NCBI GenBank assembly: GCA_013423325.1 | Contig: BLJB01000147.1 | Coordinates: 1-64,000 of the forward strand | From: Usnea hakonensis | Taxonomy: Eukaryota > Ascomycota > Lecanoromycetes > Lecanorales > Parmeliaceae | Reading direction: 5' to 3' | DNA: 64,000 bases | Part shown: in pieces, positions 21,847 to 33,100 of the stretch | Position numbering within the stretch: position 1 is the first letter of the stretch | Layout of the letters: every line of letters starts with the position of its first letter | Position numbers and translations under genes: made by a program | The notes under the pieces: generated by a model | The model's database searches: none | The model's input: only the letters and a program-made list of their open reading frames with translations | What the model was told of the DNA's origin: nothing

Positions 21847-23147
21847 TTTGAAGGTTGGTGAAGGGTTGATTTGCTTTCAATATCTTTCAATGGTAAGCAA
21901 GAGAAAAGTTGTTAATATGAGTAACAAAGTTGCTAACTGACAAACCCCCCTATTTATATTTATGTCAGATGCTGTCCGTCGAGAAGATTGAGAGACATGT
22001 TCATGACGCTCAATGGTATGCACCCCGCATCAATAGCCAAGCTTCAAGATGCAGAGTTCTAGCCATGCATGAAAAAAATGACTATGATGAACTACCGCAG
22101 GCGCTAGTACGGAGAAGCTCGCAAGCGCAGTTGCGCCTTTGGATTTTGCGACGATGATGTACAAGGACGACAGCGTAGGAGAGTACATGAGACTTGAAGC
22201 GCAACGAATTGCATTATACATAATACCGAGGGAAAGGCATGAGCTTCAAATCAAGGCCAAGGGCATGCAATTTTGTTTGCATTTGAATACTCCGTACGTA
22301 ATTTGAATTACTTTATAGATTCGTTGATGTCTGGGAGCATTGGATCAAACCAGCGCATCATAAATACTTTAAAGTACCTTCTTTAAGGTAGTATTGTATA
22401 TTGTAATAATAATGGCATCGTGCATAAGGTAGGATACGCTAACCGTTTTGATTGCTAGTGCTCAGTTTTAGGTCACGCTTGATGTAATCCTGCTGTTTGT
22501 AAAATTGGAATAAGAACGATTGGGTACCTATACACATTTATATTCAACTTTTGGACATCCCCAAAGTTCCACAAATAACTTCGCGAGTCCTCGGTGAAGA
22601 ACAGTGCAGTGCATCATCATGCAGAGATGCAATCTCTTTCTTTGGCTGCGGTGCAATGTCACTATGATTGTATTGCTTTCCTTGCCCATTCTTGATGCAT
22701 ACAAAGAGTCCTCACCACGTGTTTACCAACAAAGCCTGTCTCGCATTGGCTTTACACCATGTCAGTGATTCTTAATGACATCATGTATCTTTGATAGACA
22801 CGTTCCGTCCGCCAACAGCGTATAGCTTCTCTGGGCCTTTTGACTGATACCCGAATGTTGGGGGGCTTTTCCGTGGATCTCAGTCGGTACGGTCCAATGA
22901 GGACCTTTTCTCGTTCCTAAGAATTCTCTTCAGATGTTTACTAGGTCGCTTTCCTTCTCGTGTTATGCTTGTCAGCAATAACACAATCCTTGAACCTCTG
23001 AGGTGGCGATACTTTCTACTGGCTTGCCACTTCCGGCCTGCTCGCGGAGTCATGTACGATATTAATTTATCCTCTCTTTCACTGTGCTCCAAAACACCCA
23101 TTACGAAGTCAGGACTTCCACCATCAACCTCGTCATGTTGAATTACA
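21847..23147. other. Divergent intergenic region between CFEM and F-box genes
   Basis: About 1.3 kb must hold the promoters of both flanking genes. TACTCCGTAC at 22288 and a nearby palindromic TACTTTAAAGTA-like stretch (about 22367-22380) are visible. Minus-strand frames at 22880-23393 only mirror the F-box exons. Confidence 0.4.
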
Positions 23148-24381
23148 ATGTCCAGCCTGGGGCCTTCAGAAGAAGCCTTCTGTGCGCTGTGTGGATTACC
23201 ATTCTTCATACACATTGCCAACTTTCGTTCTGAGGTCGCAGAAGATGATCTTGTCTGGCTCAGCTACTTTCTCGCTCGTAAGCATCTGACGCTTGAAGGA
23301 GTAGGTGTAATGTTTTGCTAAGGGTACTCCAGTTAGATTATCGAAGACACAAACCACAAGCATAGTCTCAGAGCCCAACAGCGGATGGTACATCTCCGGT
23401 ATAGGTCAGCAGGTTTGGGATGAGTCCTGGGAAGGGTGCATACCACCGCCAGGCTACGATGTCAGAGATATCTTGAAAGGTCGAAAGCCCCCACCAGCAG
23501 GGGAGTTGAGGAACTTAATGAGCGAAGATGAGAGAAAGGAGTGGGAAAATTTTGATCGTGTCTATGCTTACGCGCCTGGGTAAGTTCGCAGTCGAACAAG
23601 CACGGTATTTTCTTGTATACAGCTGATAGTCAGTCACAGAGGCCCTTGGGGTGACTCTGAAGACTTTCTTTTTCCTATGCATCCGTGCTGCTGGGATATC
23701 CTTCTACAGCAACATGCAATCGTCGCACCACCCAACCAGTCATGCCTCGATCTGAATCTGCTGGGCAATACGTTCATTGGGCTACCACTGACAAGACACG
23801 ACGGAGGTTTTAAGCCAGACTGGACTGCTGATTACGCAGGACCAGAACAGTTCTTCTGGCTGGAGGGCGAAGACAACAACGATGAATTTATTAGTGATCT
23901 CCTCGAACAGGCACCCGAATGGAAATTCCTTGCGCGAGATCCTAGCACCGCCTACGGTTTCGACAACTTACTTGCCAATCCACCGCTTGAATCTGCTGCT
24001 AACATGTCACCTCTGATAGAATGTGTTGATAATAAAGCCGATATTTTTTCACGCCTCCCCAACGATATTCTTGAAGATATCCTTTTGCTTTTACCTTCTG
24101 CAGCGGTCCGAGACGTACAGCTTGCTTCAAGGAGAATAGCGAGCGTCCCCCTAAGCTCGAATTACTGGCGTTCCAGATTCGAATTCCCGAACGAACTCTG
24201 TCATGTCCCACTGCCGCTAGCATTGCTGAAGTCCGGTAAGGTGGGCGAAGACTGGGTAGATTGGAGACGTCTCTGTGACCAGCTACTTCATCCAGTGGGA
24301 CCCGAATTTGGATGGTGGGAGAATCGGAAGCGGATGACCATGCTGAACAAAAAGCTTGTGCGGAGAATATTGTATGGCTGA
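23148..24381 (+). CDS. F-box domain protein
   Basis: Three exons (23148-23277, 23333-23579, 23640-24381) join over introns 23278-23332 and 23580-23639 to 372 residues. The N-terminus has a CALCG knuckle (FCALCGLPFFI). A middle part (GYDVRDILKGR, then HPCCWDILLQQH) is shared by a large ascomycete family. The F-box is LPNDILEDILLLLPSAAVRD, about residues 263-305. A conserved tail runs through PLALLKSGKVGEDWVDWRRL and FGWWENRKRM. The presumed role is substrate adaptor of an SCF ubiquitin ligase; the substrate is unknown. These families are large and variable, so orthology cannot be claimed. Confidence 0.8.
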
Positions 24382-24972
24382 AGAAGAATTGGGGGTATAA
24401 GGCCTGAGATGGACAACAAATAAATTCCACTTGGGGACATTACTTGCAAAGATAGGCGAGCCTTCAGCGGAAACCCATCACCACCAAACAAGCACCCATT
24501 TCAAAATTAGAAAATCAAGTCACAGTCAGGCCCAGGCTCTTGGTAGCTCGTCAAAAGGGACAGAGTGGTGCGAGCGTCCTTCCCGACACAACCTCGCTAT
24601 TTCCCCCTCTGTAAGAAATCTACACCAGTGTAGCTGATTTGCCCGGAATGGTCTCAGTCGAAGAATGCAACTAATGCCGGCAAATCAGGTATGTGAGAAA
24701 AATTCATTACATTAAATAAAAAAACCCCTCGAATCTTCCAGACAAAAAACCGTTGGTGGTGGAGATCGAGATAAAAGATCTCAAATGTGCGTTTTCCCCA
24801 CCGGGCTTTCTCCATATCTTAGGTAGGTAACCCTTATGCGTGCCCACAAATAATAACAAAGTGCAATTATCCATAAGTATCTCGGCCAGAAATCAAAATT
24901 CTATACTCTACAAACGCGATTTACCACTCTGACCCATCACAGTCCCCAAGAGAAAGACGTCCCGTCGCAATC
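24382..24972. other. Intergenic region
   Basis: These ~590 bases separate the F-box stop and a small secreted-protein gene. No supported frame, repeat or RNA gene. Confidence 0.35.
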
Positions 24973-25526
24973 ATGTTCCTATCCACCATCGTCCTCGCCG
25001 CACTCTTCAGGTGAGTTTTTATAAGTCCCCCTCTTACTACGCGGAACATGTCCTGGCATAGAATGCCAACTATCCTACAACCACCATCCCCCAATCTACC
25101 CCACCTCCCCATCTCCTTCCCTACCGACCTAACTAACACCACCCCCCTCTCAACAGCATCTCCCTCCCCTTCTCTAACGCCCTAAAGCCCCTCGACCTCA
25201 CCCCCACCATAACCACCACAGCACCCTTCCTCTGCCCCACAACAACAGAAACCGTCAAACCTTACCGCTGCTTCAAAAACGCGCAAGTTTGTCCGCAATA
25301 CAGGAGCCAGGCAACGACGACCGTGCCCTGTGGCTGTCCTTCGAGTGGGGGACCAACGACGACGGTGACGAGTTGTCGGGGGTGTGAGAATGTTAGGTAT
25401 GTTTTGGTTTTCCTTGTTTTGGGGATGCCGGGTGGGGAGTTTTCAACTTTTGGGGGGCATAATGGTCAAGCAAGCTAACGCCAGAGGTGCAGTTGGACGA
25501 CCGTGACTGCTACGGAGTGTGTTTGA
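24973..25526 (+). CDS. Small cysteine-rich secreted protein (about 103 aa)
   Basis: Three exons: 24973-25010, 25157-25396 and 25493-25526. Introns are 25011-25156 (GTGAGT to AACAG) and 25397-25492 (GTATGT, branch GCTAAC, then three close AG acceptors at 25484, 25486 and 25492). The 25492 acceptor is preferred, but the one at 25486 also stays in frame. Residues 1-20 are a signal peptide (FLSTIVLAALFSISLPFSNA). The mature part has eight cysteines and Thr-rich spacers (PTTTVTSCRGCEN). It is a candidate secreted effector or cell-wall protein. I do not recognise the family and no function should be assigned. Confidence 0.65.
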
Positions 25527-25825
25527 TGGTGCACGCAGCAAGAGGGCGAAGGGGGGATGAAGTGTTTAGTTGTCGGGATTGTTTGATGGGATGAAAATCG
25601 GGAGGGGCCGTCAACACATTCGCAGAAAATAATGGGATCGAGATTCCTGTAGGGGCGACTTTCCCTCGTCAAGTTCCCTTTCACGGCTCATTTCCTTTCG
25701 TTCTATCCTATTATTCACAAACCTTGTTCTATCCATCTCTAGGATTGATGGTTTCCTCGTTGTAATGACTTACCCCGTTGCAGACGAACATCAATGGAAA
25801 GAAATTGAAGGGAAAAAAAGGGTGG

Positions 25826-26559
25826 TTAGATTCTATGGAAGAAATCTATGTAGTATATTGACGCTTGATTGGTATGATGCGGTCGAAGAGGAAGATGCGG
25901 CGGAAAAGCGAGAGGCGGAGCGAGAGGCGGAGTGAGAGGCGGACGGGCGAGAAAAGGCAGACGGAGAGAAGCCAGCGCCGGAGTCTTCCACCACGGCCGA
26001 AAAGGCCTCTCTCTCTCCTGCAGGCGCTTTTCGATTTTCTTAATCCGTTTCTGAGAGCCCGGGAGCCCCCGAAGGTTTCCGTTTTCGTGCATCGAGATTA
26101 GGAATTGCCAATCCAGGGATTCCTGAATCTCATCGAGGCTGGAGATGGAAGGGGGGCGGCCGAGGACAAAGAGCAAAGCTTTAATCGCGGTTTCCCGCCC
26201 AAGTATCTACACGCGCCGAGTCAGCATGGTCTTCTTGACTACGAGATTTTCAGGTTATAGAACAGAATAGGGGTATGAATCAGCCCTTACTCGTTGCTTA
26301 CGAGACAAGTCTTATAGCTTAAGGAAAGGATTTCTGTTAATAACAGGTCGAAAACGTACCGTCCCGAAAAGAGCCAAGATCGTCATGATCATAGCGACAA
26401 GACCCCAGACTCCTCCCGAGGCATAATGCTAGGGGTAAATGTCGTCAGCATCGACAGCTATAGGAACGTATCATAGTCAGCCCCTATTTGCGATCAAAGT
26501 GCAATGACCTTACCAGGTGCCATTCCTATTAGGAGTAGTAGAATAAAAAGAACAAACAT
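25826..26559 (-). pseudogene. Membrane protein gene with in-frame TAG
   Basis: On the minus strand the reading starts at 26559 with a strongly hydrophobic stretch (MFVLFILLLLIGMAP). It crosses an intron at 26513-26458 (GTAAGG to TATAG), then meets an in-frame TAG at 26431-26429. It continues with a clear transmembrane segment (GGVWGLVAMIMTILALFG), an intron 26359-26207 (GTACGT to TGTAG), and a charged then Pro-rich tail ending at 25826. Apart from the TAG the frame is open throughout. The TAG sits at a CTGAC...CCCTAG sequence that itself resembles a 3' splice site, but using that site breaks the frame. So it may be a recently broken gene, an alternatively spliced one, or a sequencing error. 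No family recognised. Confidence 0.45.
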
Positions 26560-27314
26560 GCTTGGCTTTGAGTGGGGCGCGAGGGATAGGAAGGAGGTTT
26601 GCGGTCTACTACGGGGGGATTGGTACTGCTGATATGTGAAGCTCGAGGTTTGTGTTCGGTTGGTGTTTATTTTGAGGGGGGTTTTACCTTTTAATATTTG
26701 GCAGTCCTACGCTCTTACCTTTTCTAAGTAGGTAAGAAAGGGGAGAGACTCCAGCCTTTCCATATCTAGCCGTCGTGCGCTCTTGCCTTTTCTAACTGGA
26801 TAGGAAAGCGGCCCCTCTTCTAGAACGTTTAGGAGGTAGTTACGCCATCTTTTAGTTCTAAACTACAGATATAAGACTAAATAGAGAGGACAGAAAAAGG
26901 GATTTCTCTCTAAGAAAGCATATAGTAGAGATAATAAGTATAACCTCACACCTCTTGGAAAAGGGAAGAGACCAATATACTCATATTTGGAAAGGGGTAG
27001 TCTCCCTGTAAGAAGGTAAGATAGGAGAGAGACTTCCCAAGTAAAGTACCTCTTGACAGCTAACAGTCCTGCGTTCTTCGTATGTACGAGGTAAGGAAGG
27101 AATAGAAAACATAGAAATCACCAAGAACGCCACGCCAGCTCCATAAAAAACCACTGTAAAATAAATCTTAAAAGTGGATCCATTGAAATGAAACAAAAAT
27201 GCCATTCTTCTTCGTTACACAGCTTGAAGCAAACCCCAATTTGTTCTTTCTGCTGACAACGAGAGCCTCCGCTGTCTTGCTGTAGACTTGAACTTCTGAC
27301 CACAGCTACCTGCC
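26560..27314. repeat. Degenerate repeat region
   Basis: Related short units recur: CAGTCCTACGCTCTTACC near 26702, GTCGTGCGCTCTTGCC near 26773, and CAGTCCTGCGTTCTTCG near 27064. Each is followed by purine-rich GGTAAGAAAGG-like sequence. Small inverted pairs such as CTTACC...GGTAAG surround them. The middle (26860-26990) is AT-rich. This looks like remains of a small element that has diverged or been RIP-mutated; no terminal repeats or coding sequence can be defined. Confidence 0.4.
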
Positions 27315-28430
27315 ATGACAGTGGACAACGCAGGGGGCAACCGCCGTCAAATTAGGAATTCTCTCATATCTAAGACTGCATCTTGCTCTTCGTCATTCAC
27401 ATTCGTCGAATCTACATCTGAAAGTTGCTGCTCATCTCTGGCTCACCTACCGACACATGTTCTCTCCGCCGTCACTGCGCATCTTGACCTTGTCTCCAAA
27501 ATTTGTCTCCAAGCTGTCAATCATCACTTTCGCAATGTCATTCAAGTCGACCGCGCACATCTCAATGCGTGCGCAAGATACGTTCTTGCTTGCCACTTTC
27601 ACGATGGTACCTCCAACAATGGTCTATTGACCATATGTGGCTTGTGCAAAGCATCGCACGGCAAGAAGCGCTATAGTGGAAACCACATTCGTTCAATTAG
27701 GGACCCCCGACGCGAAGCAGCCAGTTGGACTGACCATGCACTAGCGAGGATACCTTGGTTGCGCCACTATTCTTCAATTGACTGGAACGAGACATGTTTG
27801 TACCGATTGGATCCCGGGGGAATGCCGATTTGCTTTGACCATTTCTTGGGAATGTTTTCCTGGGATCCTTACGTTGAGTCTACCATGGATTCCATCGAAG
27901 TACCCGAAACCCAAGCAGCGTGGCTAGCATTGCTTAGCCTGCATTGCACGCATTGTGGCAAAAGTACTTCGGAAATAGAGACACGATTGGTGGGATGCGC
28001 CGATTGCAAGTGTGATTTCTGTCTACCCACTCCTAGTTACCACTTTCGAAGGTGTGGACCTTCCCAATCAGACCGAATCCCACTTAGGCAGGTATTCAGA
28101 GATCCTGTAACCGAATGGATCTACGTGATGGAAGGCTATGGGAAAAACATGATCGTGGTGCCGGTGCTATTTCCTACGCATCGTACGGACAAGACTAATG
28201 TACAAAGTCCTCATTTGCGTTACATCCACGACCCTAGAGTTGTCGCAGCGGAGAGACCGATGTTGGTAATACAAGTGACTTGGCGGCAGGCCCGGCAGGC
28301 CTCGCAGGCCAGAGTGGAGGCAGCGAAGCTCGGATCGTTGGGGAACAAGATCAGTACTCAGAACAGAGAGGGTCAACCCAGACATTCAACCTTCTGGGAC
28401 AAGATCAGACGACTTCGGGCCACTTCGTGA
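27315..28430 (+). CDS. F-box domain protein with two CxxC pairs
   Basis: A single open frame of 371 residues. The F-box lies at about residues 43-85 (LAHLPTHVLSAVTAHLDLVS). It is followed by a CGLC motif and, near residues 218-240, closely spaced cysteines (CTHCGKSTSE, then GCADCKCDFC) that could bind zinc. The start at 27315 directly precedes a Ser-rich disordered leader. It is probably an SCF adaptor of unknown target. It shares no obvious similarity with the other two F-box proteins here beyond the F-box itself. No introns are needed. Confidence 0.72.
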   Translation: MTVDNAGGNRRQIRNSLISKTASCSSSFTFVESTSESCCSSLAHLPTHVLSAVTAHLDLVSKICLQAVNHHFRNVIQVDRAHLNACARYVLACHFHDGTSNNGLLTICGLCKASHGKKRYSGNHIRSIRDPRREAASWTDHALARIPWLRHYSSIDWNETCLYRLDPGGMPICFDHFLGMFSWDPYVESTMDSIEVPETQAAWLALLSLHCTHCGKSTSEIETRLVGCADCKCDFCLPTPSYHFRRCGPSQSDRIPLRQVFRDPVTEWIYVMEGYGKNMIVVPVLFPTHRTDKTNVQSPHLRYIHDPRVVAAERPMLVIQVTWRQARQASQARVEAAKLGSLGNKISTQNREGQPRHSTFWDKIRRLRATS

Positions 28431-28949
28431 GAATACAAAGAGGATATGGTCTCGCGACATCTTTGGTCAGGGGACATGATATCGGATCTAGATGTGCAAT
28501 TACAGGGCAACCTCGGTAGGAACGCAATACCAAGAATATGCTGGATAAGATCCAAGACATGAAGCTGGTTCAAGGAGCAGAAGTATCCTTTCAATATCGT
28601 GTTACTCAAGTAGAATCTCGGAGAGTCGAGTCCATCGCTGAACGTAAGCGCTTCCTCTCCCCGAAATCATCTCATTCTTTAGATCAACCTCCGCCGAACA
28701 AGGCAGCGACTTCCGATCACAACGGTACCTACCGGGAATAACCAGTTCGTCACTCCCAATGGTGACAGCAACCCCATAGATTTTCATCAGGAACATACCA
28801 AATGCCGAAGGCCACCCACACGCTTGAACCATACACACTCATCACATAAAAATTAAATTTCCATATCTACAATCTCAGTCACAAAAAACCTTCCATTCCC
28901 AGAATCTCAAATCTACCATCTATCCCAGGGAAGGGAAGAGAAGAGGGGC
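28431..28949. other. Intergenic region
   Basis: About 520 bases between an F-box gene and a small minus-strand gene's stop. Short frames only; nothing supported. Confidence 0.35.
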
Positions 28950-29339
28950 CTAAGGCCTCGCAACACCCTCCACCACCTTCACAAACCACTCCACCACCCT
29001 CATCGATCCGGACCGCTGCCTCCCTCCTTCCTCCCCCTTCCTCCCTTCCACTCTCCCATCCCCTTCCCCCTTCTCCTTCTCCATTCCCCTTCCTGTCTTC
29101 GTGCACCCAGTATCCTCCTTGTCTTGAGCACTGCTCTCGGGATTGCCGTCATCATCAGCAGCACCACCACCACCAGTAATATTCTCCCCAAAGCCCTCGA
29201 CCTCGGGCCTCGGGCTCGCGAGACCCAGTTCTCGGAAAGTGGTGTAGCGCGCGTTGTTGTTGTTGTTGTTGTTGGGTTTGGGACTTAGGGGCTTGAGATG
29301 CTGGATGGGCGGGTGGGGGGGTTTGGCGTTCTGGACCAT
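28950..29339 (-). CDS. Hypothetical low-complexity protein (about 129 aa)
   Basis: The frame is open from 29501, but the Met at 29339 is chosen because the upstream part reads as untranslated, Lys/Ser-rich sequence. The start MVQNAKPPHPPIQHL leads into a run of seven Asn encoded by a GTT/AAC microsatellite. Then comes a more ordered segment (ARYTTFRELGLASP) and a Gly/Glu/Lys-rich tail. A short C-terminal amphipathic stretch (MRVVEWFVKVVEGVARP) could be real. No family recognised. It could also be non-coding. Confidence 0.4.
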   Translation of the reverse strand: MVQNAKPPHPPIQHLKPLSPKPNNNNNNNARYTTFRELGLASPRPEVEGFGENITGGGGAADDDGNPESSAQDKEDTGCTKTGRGMEKEKGEGDGRVEGRKGEEGGRQRSGSMRVVEWFVKVVEGVARP

Positions 29340-30166
29340 CTTTTGTTTGGGGGTTTGGGTGTGGGGGTGCTTTTTGTAGGATATGTATGTATGGAGAGTT
29401 ATAGTTGAAGAGGAGAGGGTCTTCCGTATCTGAGGCCTGGAGCTGGGAAGGGGGTTTCTAGAGCTTTTATCTTTATAGAGAGGGGTTTGGGACATTGGCA
29501 TTGTTTTTTTTTCTTTTCTTTTCTTTCTTTCTTTCTGTTTTTGCTTGAATGCGGATTGTTTGACGTGGGGAACATGGGCATTGTCTTGCTTCTTTCTTTC
29601 TCTCTCTTTCTCTCATTCTCTGTTGAATGCAGATTGTCAAGATAAGAAAGACTGATAAGGACTTCTTTTTCTTTGTTGGAATCACCTGCCTACCTAGCTC
29701 CCTTGTCCTTGGTTGTCTGTCTGTCTGATCTTGTAATGTGGATGTGGATGTGGGTGTGGGGGCTCCGCGATAGATTTTGTGGTTGCCTTATTGTTAGGTA
29801 CCTACCTCATTGTCAGGAGTTGAGACGAGATGTGTATTGGCCATATTGGTGTACGTAGGATCTGGGCTGCGTGGTGAGAAAATGGAATGGAAAGTATCCA
29901 CTTGGAAAGCAGACAAGGGGTTTTTCCGGCCTTGATGAGAGATATGAATCCAATAAAATTACATTTCTAAGTAGGCGAAGATGTGAATCGTATGGTACTT
30001 TTGAGGGCAACCCGGTTGTGGGATTAGAGCGCCCTGTACCTCATCATCGTAGCACGTGGTATCATCGCTCGCATGAGAAGAACTGCAGAAAAACGCCGTC
30101 TAGTCCCCATCACAATTATACCCAAACATCGAGACCCGCTCATTATAGCAAGGGAGACTCTGGTCT
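29340..30166. other. Intergenic region with pyrimidine microsatellites
   Basis: Between a small gene and the 3' end of bck1. Polypyrimidine repeats (TTTTCTTTC and TTTCTCTC types) occupy about 29500-29545 and 29590-29625. A GTGGATGTGGATGTGGGTGTGG simple repeat is near 29738. No gene supported. Confidence 0.4.
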
Positions 30167-33100
30167 CTACTGATACTGCCCATTGTACCGAACGTCGTCT
30201 TTCGCCTCCCTGATCCTCCTGTGTAACTCCGTGCCCAAAAAGTCATAGTAAGGATCGACCTTGCAGAACGGGTGCTGCTTCAGCAGCGTCTCCGCCGTCG
30301 GCCTCTCGCCCGGATCAATCTCGAAGCATTCCGACATGAACGCCACCGCCTCCGGACTGACCGAGCCGCTCACATCATCCGGAATGGGCGGCGCCTGGTT
30401 CAAAGAACCGAGTTTGTAGATGGCGCCGATAGCTTCCTCTTTGCTCCAGGGCCGGCGGCCCGCGAACATCTCCAGCACCACGCAGCCCAGGGACCAGATG
30501 TCTACTTTGGCGCTGTAACCTTGGCCCTCGGTGGCGCTGTACCCCTGGCCCTCGGAGCGGACGACCTCGGGGGCCATCCAGAAAACGGATCCTTGCATCT
30601 TATTTGTCACGTCGTTACCGTAGATGTTGTCGGTCTTTTTGCTGATGCCGAAATCGGAGATTTTGCAGGTGCCGTCGACGTCGAGGAGGATATTGTCAGC
30701 TTTGAGATCGCGGTGCAAGACGCCTTCGTTATGGAGATAAGCGAGACCGGCAAGAGTTTGACGGGTCAGAGAGCGAACAAGGCTTTCTTCGAATTTGCCA
30801 TTTTTGCGGAGACAGCTGCCTACACTGCCACCGGAGATGTACTCAAGGAAGATGGAGATGGAGAATTCTTTCCGTTCGCAACCAAGATACTGCACGATAT
30901 TTGGGTGCTCGAGATGCTGCATCGTGTCGATTTCTTGGTCGAGTGCGGCTACCATTTCCTTCATCTTGTCTTTGTCTTGCCCGGCTATTTTCTGGTTGAC
31001 CTCAACTTGCTTAACCGCTAACAAGTCTCCTGTTGTAAGATTGATACCTAGGTAGACTTTGCCGTAGCTGCCTTTTCCAATCAATTGACCCCGGCCAATC
31101 TGAAAGGAGTTTGTGCCTGGTGGTAGATCTTTCGGAACCGCTTCAATTAAACTGACCCTACTCTCCCTACCCGGTTTGACCATGTTAATCTTGGCTCCGA
31201 ACATTTTCGTACTTCTTCGCCTTAGAATTTCCGCTGACTTGGAGCTTGTCGATACTTGGGTGTTCCTCTTCGACGAGCCTTCGTAAGCACCACGAGCTAC
31301 CTCGCGGATGGACTTCATTCGACCCAGACCCCCACTCTTGCGCACACTTCGCTGGGCCATGGACTGTATCGTAGCTCTACTCTTCAACGTAGAATCTTCA
31401 GATCCTAGGGTCTCCGGTTCCTCTGCTATGGAATCTGGACGTACTCGATCATACAGCGATGTCCTGATCAAACGTTGCGCTTGTCCTTGCGGAGCAGCGA
31501 CATTATCCATTGGATTGGACTCAACGTTAGCATCGGGAGAGACAGGTGGTGAGCTGACCAGATCTTCTACAACCGGCTGATCCAGATCAAGATTGGGGAA
31601 GAAGGCGTCGAGGTTGTTCAAGAGATCCTCCGCCGGTGGACGGTTGGCCCAAACATCATCTCTGGCAAACGACTGTCGCCTTGCCAGCTTTGCTGGATCG
31701 GGGTAGGGCACTGTAGCAGATGGAGTTGAGCCTGGGTTACTTGGGCGAATGATAGGGCGACCTTCATCGTCAAGATCAATCGTGTCACTTGACTGTGCGA
31801 TGGATGTGCTCGCCGACGTCTCGGGCTCCTTGAACGTGACCGATCGTCCTTTGATTAGCCGGCGCTGACTACCTTCCGTATTGAGAGTAAGCGTCGGTCG
31901 CCTCTGTGCTCCTGAATCATCCTCTGATGCAGACGATTTTTTGGTCACAGTCTTCGCAAGAGGCTTTGCAAAAAGCCCATCGTCGGAGTCATCTTCTGGT
32001 TCCTCTCGTAGGCTGGGCTTCTGATCGAAGGTGACTTGACTTTCCTTGAACGAGAAAGCAGGGCCGTAAGATTTGGGTCGCCCATATACCGAACCTTTGC
32101 GAGATGGCGGATGGTGAGAGCTTGGACTAATTGATGGGGACTGATCACGCAGCATTCTCTCGATAGGCTGATTCTTCGGTATCTGCGTCTGTAAAGCCAA
32201 GCTAGGCTTCCGATTATTTGCACTTTCTGGATCATCTTCTTCATAGTCAGGAACGGTAAACTCAATGTCCTTTTTACCGTACATGAAGCGGGGGCTTTTG
32301 GGGGACCCACTTGGACTACCCTTGCTGGACCCACCTTGCCCAAAGCCAACGTTCTGTAGAGACGGGGAGGGCTTCCCGCTCTCGTTGGAATTTCGCGGGG
32401 GAATATTTCGCCTAGAGCCGATAGGTTTACCAACAGTATTGGCCAGTGCAACTCCAACACCAGCGCTGACTGACGGTGTAGCTATTACAGCTTTTCGACG
32501 ACCGCGTTCCTCAGTCTCTTCCGCAATCATGTCGCCCAGTGACTTTCTCTTCGCAATATCGGACTGACTAGATATCGATGATCGGAAGGAATCGCTAGTT
32601 CTTTTGCTTAGCGAATTAGCCTTCTCTAGCATCACAGACCCTGGAGGAGGAGCCGGGGGCTTCCTGAGCGGAACTAAAGGCTCGTGTCTCTTGTCTTCGT
32701 ATGGTGAAATTCGAGGAGCATCGAAATTTATGACACCGTCTCGTTTGATGCTCGCGGACCCTACATCGATCGGCGATGGCTCTTTTCTCGCTCTTGTCTG
32801 CCTTCCTTGTTGATATGCTTTGCGGCTCTTCTCCGTCTTCTTCTGGTGCTCCTCGTAAGCAGCTTGCAGCCATTGGCCCCACTCCGCGTCTGACACTGCT
32901 CCATTCTCGCGACCAGGTTTGAGAGATTGCAATTGGTCTTTCGCCGTCAAACCGGTTGGAGACTCAGAAACGAGATCAGGACTATTATTTGCAGATTCAG
33001 AAGGCTTTTGCGCATTCCTTGGAGTGGCGCTATCGGCTTTCAGGGTATTCTGCCGCGAATTCATGGGTGGTGATCTCGAACGGGCTCGGCTATTGGGCTT

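Noticed and set aside
30272..31021. 249-residue plus-strand frame opposite the Bck1 kinase domain
   Set aside because: A shadow of the kinase coding strand; the composition reflects reversed codons of conserved motifs.
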